Source: JANSWP01 sp041941305 (GTDB taxonomy: Bacteria; Bacteroidota; Bacteroidia; Chitinophagales; Saprospiraceae). From it: 64,000 nucleotides of DNA. Positions 52,980 through 61,900 of this stretch are shown here, in pieces. Within the stretch, counting starts at the first letter, position 1. Each line of letters opens with the position of its first letter. The notes below the pieces were generated by a model, which saw nothing but the letters and a program-made list of their open reading frames with translations, was not told where the DNA came from and ran no database searches. The stretch is taken from the NCBI GenBank assembly GCA_041941305.1, contig JBGTQJ010000005.1, forward strand, positions 214,904 to 278,903. The letters run 5' to 3'. The translations under genes and the position numbers were made by a program.

Positions 52980-55900
52980 ATGAATACATTTTCTACAAAT
53001 AGTAAAAAAAGAGCAGGTCAGCATCATTCGTTTTTTTCTTGCCGAAAGAATATTTCGGCTTCACGGATTAGGTGGAGTAGGGCAGTGCTTGCTTTATCTT
53101 TCCTTTTTATTTGGGTAAAAGGCATTGGGGCAAATATCAACTCTGACTTTGCACCGAGTTGCCAGTATTTGCCTGAGACAGATCCGGCGACCATCTTGAA
53201 TGAGGGAGAACCTATAGATAAAGTAGAATTTGGCACGCAACCTAACAATGTAATTCCAGTCGAATATTGCCCTGAAGATGACTGTGTGGAAAACGAAAAT
53301 TCAGCTCTGCTTTTGTCAGGCCCTGTAGGGATTAGCACCGATATAGCGTTATGGTTAGATGCAGATGATATTGATGGAGATGGAATAACCAGAACAGGCG
53401 GAGATAACGATGAACCTGCCAATGGTTCCAATATCACTACCTGGTTTGATAAATCTGGAAATGCAGCGGATGCCCTTGCCGCTTCAGGAGAAGAACCAAT
53501 TGTACTTACCAATATTTACAATGGAAAACCCACCCTTGATTTTACGGAGGCAAATGATGACCGGATGGAAGGAGAAATGGGGAATTACGTTGGAGAATGG
53601 ACGGGTTTTTGGGTTTTTCAAACATTGGATCCAACACCCGGCAATAATTCTGCTACTTATTCATCTTCCAGTACCAATTTTTCTGGAACAACAAGACATC
53701 AAGTGATGTACAAAGGGAGTGTAGGTGCTTATCACATTACACATCCCTCAAATATTTTTGAAGATTTCAACACTGCTTTAGTACTTTTTTCAGTTGCCAG
53801 AGGTTCGGGATCGGATCTCACACTATATACCAATGGAAATGAAATTAACCATCCCCAAAGTCAGGCAGTGAGCAGCGGCGATATGGATGATTTGGGAACT
53901 TATCGATTGAATCAGGGCTATACGGGAGCTTCTACTGGTGCCGACAAGCGAATAGCTGAAGTTATTATTTATAAACGAAAGCTGGATGATTGCGAAATTA
54001 CCTTAATCAATGAATACCTAAGTGACAAATACGGACAATCATTTGTAAGTATTCAGCAGCATTATCAGCATGAAGCCACCCACCCAAATGAAATCACGGG
54101 AATTGGACAATTTCCACCGCTTGGAAGTGGATCCTGTAATTCAAGTATACAGGTAAATTCTGCCTCTACATCCATCATTACTTTAGACAACCCTTCTAGT
54201 AATGATGCAGACGATGAATACCTCACTTTTGGAGATGATGAAGCTGCCTTAACGGAAAGTACAGAGGTTCCCAGTCCGTATACGCACAGATTGACCCGGG
54301 AATGGAGAATGGATGAAGACGGTGATTTGGGAACAGTGGACATTTGTTTTGACCTTACGGGAATTACAGTTACAGGAAGCAGTGTAGTTGATTTTGCATT
54401 GCTCACAGATCCAGATGGCGATTTTAGCGATGCCACCGCTACCACTACAGGAGCCTCTTTTAACAATAATGTGATTTGTTTTACAGGAATCAATTTTACA
54501 GATGATGACTATTTTTCGCTAGCGACAGCTCTTCCAAATAGCCCTGAAATCAATGTCCAGGGAAATGGTATCGATATTGATGATGGCGATCCAAGCCCTT
54601 CAACAGCGGATGATACGGATTTTGGAGGCATTCCGCTCAGTGGCCAAAAAACAGTAACCTATACAATTGATAACAATTTGGGTACTGGTGATTTAACAAT
54701 CTCCAATATTACATTAAGTAACACAACCGATTTTTCACTTCCTTCTTTAAGCTTTCCAATCACAATAACCCCAGGTAATTCAACCACATTGGATGTCACT
54801 TACGACCCCCAAACCGCTGCAACACATACTTCTACTTTAACCATTGATAATAACGATGCGGACGAAGATCCCTACGATTTTACCATTCAGGGAACAGCTT
54901 GTACAAATGCTCAAAGTACTTTTTTCACATGGACAAATGATGGTGGCGACAATAGTTGGAACAATGCCAACAATTGGTTGGATGAAAATGGAAATACAGG
55001 TGTTCCATCAAGCAATAGTGTGGTCATTTTTAGCTGCGCGAGTGATGATAATTGTACGGTGGATGTGAATGCTGATTTATCCCATTTTATTGTGACAAGT
55101 GATTATGGGGGAGTCATCAACTTGGGTGCTCAAACCATGAATGTGAGTACACAATTTGAGATTAATGCTTCTAGTCAATTCAATGGGGGCACAGGAACAG
55201 TCATTTTTGATGGACTGGTAACCTGTAACAGCGCAGCTTCAGTCAATAACCTAACCATCACTGCGGCAAATAACAACATCACGATGACCCAAGGTTTGAA
55301 TGTTGATGGAAATTTGACGATAAATAGTATCAATGAATTAAAAACGAACGGTTTTAATGTTTCTGGAAACGTGGTGATAAACGACGATGATGTTGCCACC
55401 ACTGAGTTTATCAGTTTTGTAGGAAATACAAATCAAACCTTAAGTGGTACCGGACAATTTCCAAATATAGATGTGTCCAAAACGGGTGGCAATTTGCAAT
55501 TATTGAATGATTTTATCATTAGAAATGATTCAAATGATGGCTGTTCGCTTACTGGATCGGGAACCATCGAAAACACTGGCGGAAAGTTGAACATCCGAGA
55601 TGTTACGACCATTAATTTCAATGGCTCGACCGATGATATGATTATCAACACCCTGGGCGGTGAAAACGTGACCCTCAGCCAGGACTTCACAGTGAACAAT
55701 ACGCTTTTAATCACCAATATTGATGAAATTAGAACGAGTACGCTGAAAGTAGGGGGAGATATTACGTCTAACGATACGGACATTGGTGGTGATGGAACCA
55801 TTAGTGCCATAGGAAGTGGTAATCAAGTATTAACTGGCACTGGTGACATTCACAAACTGGATGTTTCCAAAACAGGTGGGAATCTACAATTGCCTTCGAA

Positions 55901-58900
55901 TTTTCGATTGCAAAATTCTACGGGTACTGCCTCTTTGACCGGTTCTGGAACGATAGAAAACACAGGTGGAATTTTGATTTTCCTGGATGTGATGTCGGTT
56001 GATTTCAGTGGGACGGTGGATGATTTGCAATTGACGGTTGGAAACAACAATGTTACCTTGACACAAGATTTGAATGTAGATAATACCTTGACGATAACGA
56101 CCATTGGTGAAATTATGACAAATGACATTCGCGTTTCGGGAAATATTACGACGGACGATACAAGCATCGGCGGGACAGGGACTATTGTGGCAGCGGGCAG
56201 CTCCAATCAAACCATCAGCGGTTCAGGCAGAATACATCGTTTAGATGTGTCCAAAACCGGAGGGAATTTACAAATAGCTGCGGATCTTCGATTGCAAAAT
56301 TCTACTGGTGATGCTTCCTTCGCAGGTTCTGGAACGATAGAAAACACAGGTGGAATTTTGATTTTCCTGGATGTGATGTCGGTTGATTTCAGTGGGACGG
56401 TGGATGATTTGCAATTAACCGTCGGAAACAACAATGTTACGCTGACACAAGATTTGAATGTAGATAATACCTTGACGATTACAACTATTGGTGAAATTAT
56501 GACGAATGACATCCGTGTTTCGGGAAACATTACGACGGATGATACGACCATTGGTGGAACAGGAGCCATAGTGGTAGCGGGTAACTCTAATCAGACGATC
56601 AGTGGTTCAGGAAGAATACATCATTTGGAAGTTGCTAAAACAGGGGGCAATTTGCAGATGTCTGATAATTTGTCATTGCAAAATTCCACGGGTGATGCTT
56701 CTCTAACTGGTTCCGGGACGATAGAAAACACAGGAGGAATTTTGTTATTCCAGGACGTGATGTCGGTTGATTTCAGTGGGACGGTGGATGATTTGCAACT
56801 GAGTTGTGGAAACGGTAATAATGTTACCCTGACACAAGATTTGACGGTGAATAATACCCTGATTGTTAATACTGTCAATGATATAAATACCAGCAATATA
56901 AAAGTTGGAGGCAATATCTCAGCTACAGATACCAGCGTAGGTGGAACTGGTGGAATTTCGATGATTGGAAATACGACCAATACTTTTACAGGAGGAACGA
57001 ATGGAAGCTATCCGCAATTGACTATTGAAAAAACCAATGCAGTTGATATCGCTCAATTGGCTTCTTCTGCAACCTTTACTTCCATAACTGTTGAAGAAGG
57101 TGTTTTTACTTTAAATAATTTTACAGTATCGGCGAATGCTACCCTAAATGACGGTGGTACATTATCGGGTATTGGAACGATTGCCGGAAACGTCACTGCC
57201 AATAGTGGCAGCACGGTTGATCCAGGAACTTCTCCAGGCTGTATGACTTTAAGCGGATTGACACTAAATTCAGGCTCTACTTTAAATATTGAAATTGGTG
57301 GAAATACCAATTGTACGGAGCATGACCAGTTGGTCGTCAATGGTAGTGTGGCGCTCAATGGGGCAACTTTGACAGGTACTACAACTACGGCACCTACGAG
57401 TGTAGTTACCATTATTGCCAATGATGCTTCAGACGCTATATCTGGTACCGGGTTTAGCAATGCTGCTTCTTCAATTACCCTGGGGAGTTCAACTTATAAT
57501 GTTGATTTGACTGGAGATACCGGCAATGATTTTACGCTAACCATTGCATCACCTGAAATCAATGTTCAGGGCAACGGCATGGATATTACAGATGGCGATA
57601 ATATGCCTTCTACGACAGACCACACTGACTTTGATGGCAATTTAACGCGCACCTTTACTATTCAGAATACAGGATCCTCAGATTTGACAATATCCGGTGT
57701 CAATATCACCGGAACCAATGCAGCTGATTTTTCTATAACTGCCTCCCCGAGTTCGCCTGTTGCCCCAGCCGGATCCACAACTTTTGATGTAACTTTTAGC
57801 CCAAGTGCAACTGGCACTCGATCGGCAACCATTGAAATCAACAATGATGATAGTGATGAAAATCCATATGATTTTGCGATTCAGGCGGATGGAGCTACTG
57901 CAGGTGCTTTGGATTTTGACGGGTCGAATGACTTTGTAAATTTAGGGACTAGCTTATCTTCAATTTTCGATGGTACCAATCAAATGACCATAGAGGCATG
58001 GGTCAATCCAACTGAATTGAGTGGATTAAATTCGGTAATTAGTAATCTTAACATACCTGCGGGGGAAGCAACTTATTATATGAGGTCTAGTGGGGATAAA
58101 ATGCAATTTAAAATAGAGGCATCTACTGGAAATAGCAATGTATTGAGTACTTCCGCTTTAAGTTTGAATACCTGGACGCATATAGCAGTGACCTGGGATG
58201 GTGTTGATTTAAAACTATACTTTAATGGTGCCCTGGAAGACACGGAGCCAAGAGATGGTGTATTCCCAAATAGCACGAATACGGTGGCTTTGGGGATCTC
58301 CTATTTTCCCACTACCCAGGAAGAATGGATGGGGAGTCTGGATGAAATCCGCATTTGGGATCGTGCACTTTGTGTAAATGAAATCCTGGCACAAAAAGAT
58401 TGTGAATTGGCTGGTACAGAAACTGGTCTGGTTGCATATTATAACTTCAATCAGGGAATTGCAGGTGGAAATAACTCTGGAACAACTACTTTGATGGATA
58501 ACAGTACCAATTCCAATAATGGAACACTTAACAATTTTGCACTGACTGGAACAACGTCTAATTGGGTTGCTTCTGGTAACGGCGTAAGCGGGACTTGTTC
58601 TTTTTCGGATCCGGAAATGGATGTGCAGGGAGGAACTCCCTTAACTTCCATTAGTGACGGTGACACTACTCCTTCCTCTACGGATGATACGGACTTTGGT
58701 ACTTTGTTCGTCAGTGGTGGAACAGATGCACATACATTCACGATTGAAAATACAGGTGCAGCCAACCTGACTTTGGATGGCAATCCAAAAGTAGCTATTA
58801 GTGGTTCCAATGCTTCGGATTTTATGGTAACTACCCAACCTAATAGCCCTGTAAGTAGTAGTGGTGGTACGACTACCTTTATTATTGAATTTGACCCAAG

Positions 58901-61900
58901 TGCCAGTGGACTGCGCACAGCAACTGTTTCGATTTCAAATGACGATTGTGATGAAAATCCCTATAATTTTGATATTCAGGGAACGGGTATTGATGTGAAT
59001 AGTACTTCTATGGATTTTGACGGAACCGATGACTATGTGGAAGTGGCAGATGCACCGGCTTTAAATTTTAATAATCAAAGTTTTACTATAGAAACATGGG
59101 TTTATCATGATGTTGTTGCTAGTAGAGAAATTTTAGATAAAAGAAATGGCATTAAGGAAGGCTTTAGATTGCGAATAGGAGGATCAACGTACAATTGGAC
59201 GGTAGAACAACCTGGAGGGAATTTCTCTCAAGTGGTGTCTACCAGTAATGTTGTAGCTAACACCTGGACTCACATTGCAGGTACTTATAATGCAAGTACG
59301 GGAGATATGAAAATTTATTTGAATGGCGTCCTGGACAATTCGGATAGTGGCATAGCTGGATTAAACGTGAGCTCAACTGCTTCCCTGTTTTTTGGTTCAC
59401 AAAATGGTACTACAAAGTTTTTGGATGGTTCTATAGATGAAGTTCGAATCTGGAATGTGGAGCGAACGGCTGCAGAAATACTTGCCAATTATCAAACAGA
59501 GCTGGCTGGGAATGAACCTAATTTGGTCGCCTATTACAAATTTGATACACAGAATTCAGGTTGTGCAGTAGATTGTACGAGCAATGATTTTCATGGACTT
59601 ATTAATGGTGCGATATACAATGCCAGTACTCCAACCATTGACGACGAAGCATGTGCAGGAGGAGAAGATTTACCTGAAATGGACGTCCAGGGAAACAACA
59701 ATTCCATAGCCGATGACGATACAACTCCTTCAACTACGGATGACACAGACTTTGGAGATGTTGCAGTCAGTGGTGGTACCGATGCTCATACTTTCACGAT
59801 AGAAAATACAGGCACTGCAAATTTGACTTTGGATGGCAATCCAGTAGTAGCTATTAGCGGTACCAATGCCTCGGATTTTACGGTAACTTCCCAAGCCACC
59901 AGCCCTGTGACCAGTGGGGGTGGTACAACTATTTTTGTGATCGAATTTGACCCAAGTGCCAGCGGACTTCGCACTGCTACTGTTTCGATTTCCAACGACG
60001 ATTGTGATGAAAACCCCTATAATTTTGACATTCAGGGAACAGGGGCTAGTCCTGAAATGGATGTGAAAGGGAATAATGTCTCCATCACAGATGATGATAT
60101 TACTCCTGACCCCGCTGATGATACCGATTTTGGGTCTGTTGCCATAGGAGGATGTACAGATGTTCATACGTTCACCATAGAGAATACGGGAATTGCTACC
60201 CTTAATTTAAGTGGAAATCCCATTGTAGCTGTTTCTGGTACCAATGCTTCTGATTTTACGGTTACCCAACCTGCTTCGAGCACCATAGCGAGTGGAGGTG
60301 GAACAGAAACTTTCCAAATCACGTTTAACCCTTCTGCTACAGGATTGCGAACTGCAACTGTTTCAATAGACAACAACGATGACGATGAAAATCCCTATAA
60401 TTTCAATATTCAAGGAACTGGATTTGATATTGTTGCTACCCTTTCCGGAGCAGCAAGTATTTGTACCGGAGAAAGCACGGATTTACAAGTTGCCATAACT
60501 GGAGGAACTGGTCCATATACCGTTGTTTACAATGATGGAAGCATGAACATTACGCTCAATAACTACAATAGTAATGACAATATAACCGTCAATCCCTCTT
60601 CAACCACAACATATACGCTAGTCAGCGTAACAGATGCCAATAGCTGTATAGCAAGCAGTCCATCAGGTACTCCAACTGTAACAGTGAATGGTGACCCAAC
60701 CATTACCTTAGGTACGAGCCCAACTGTAGATTTAGGTATTACAACTGTAGATCTTCCATATACTGCTACTACGGAGAGCCCGGATCAATACAGCATCGAT
60801 TATGATCTAACAGCAGAAGCAGAAGGATTTTCTGATGTGGGAACAACTAGTTTAACAGCTAGTCCTGTTGTATTAACGGTACCAGCAGCAGCAGCTTTAG
60901 GAACCTATAATGGCACCATTACTGTGACCAATTCCTCAACCGGATGTAGTAGTAATGCTACAGCTTTTACAGTGACCATTTTAAATGGACCTGTAGGTAT
61001 TGTGGCTGACCTTGCATTATGGTTGGATGGAGATGATATTGATGGTGATGGAATAACCAGAACCGGAGGTGATGGAGATGAACCTGCCAATGGAGCGAAT
61101 ATTACTACTTGGTTTGATAAATCGGGTAAAGGGTCAGATGCCATTGCTGATTCGGGAGAAGAACCTATTGTACTCACCAATATCTACAATGGAAAACCCA
61201 CCCTTGATTTTACGGAAGCAAATGATGACCGGATGGAAGGAGAAATGGGGAATTACGTTGGTGAATGGACGGGTTTTTGGGTTTTTCAAACATTGGATCC
61301 AACACCCGCACTTAATTCTGCTACTTATTCAGCTTCCAGTACCAATTTTTCCGGAGATACAAGACATCAACTTCAGTATAGAAGCGATGTAGGTGCTTAT
61401 AGAATAACGCATCCCCAAAATATTTTTGAAGATTTCACGACCGCTTTGGTCCTTTTTTCAGTTGCCAGAGGTTCGGGATCGGATCTCACTTTATACACCA
61501 ATGGAAATGAAATCAACCATCCTCAGAGTTTGGCAGTGAGCAGTGGTGATATGGATGATGTGGGAACTTATCGATTGAATCAGGGCTATACGGGAGCTTC
61601 TACTGGTGCCGACAAGCGAATAGCTGAAGTTATTATTTATAAACGCAAACTGGATGATTGCGAAATTACCTTAATCAATGAATACCTGAGTGACAAATAC
61701 GGACAATCATTTGTAAGTATTCAGCAACATTATCAGCATGAAGCTACCCATCCAAATGAAATCACAGGAATTGGACAATTCCCACCGCTCGGAAGTGGAG
61801 CTTGTAATTCAAGCATTCAGGTAAATGCTGCCTCCACTTCTATTATTACTCTAGATAACCCTTCCAGCAATGATACAGATGATGAATACCTCACTTTTGG

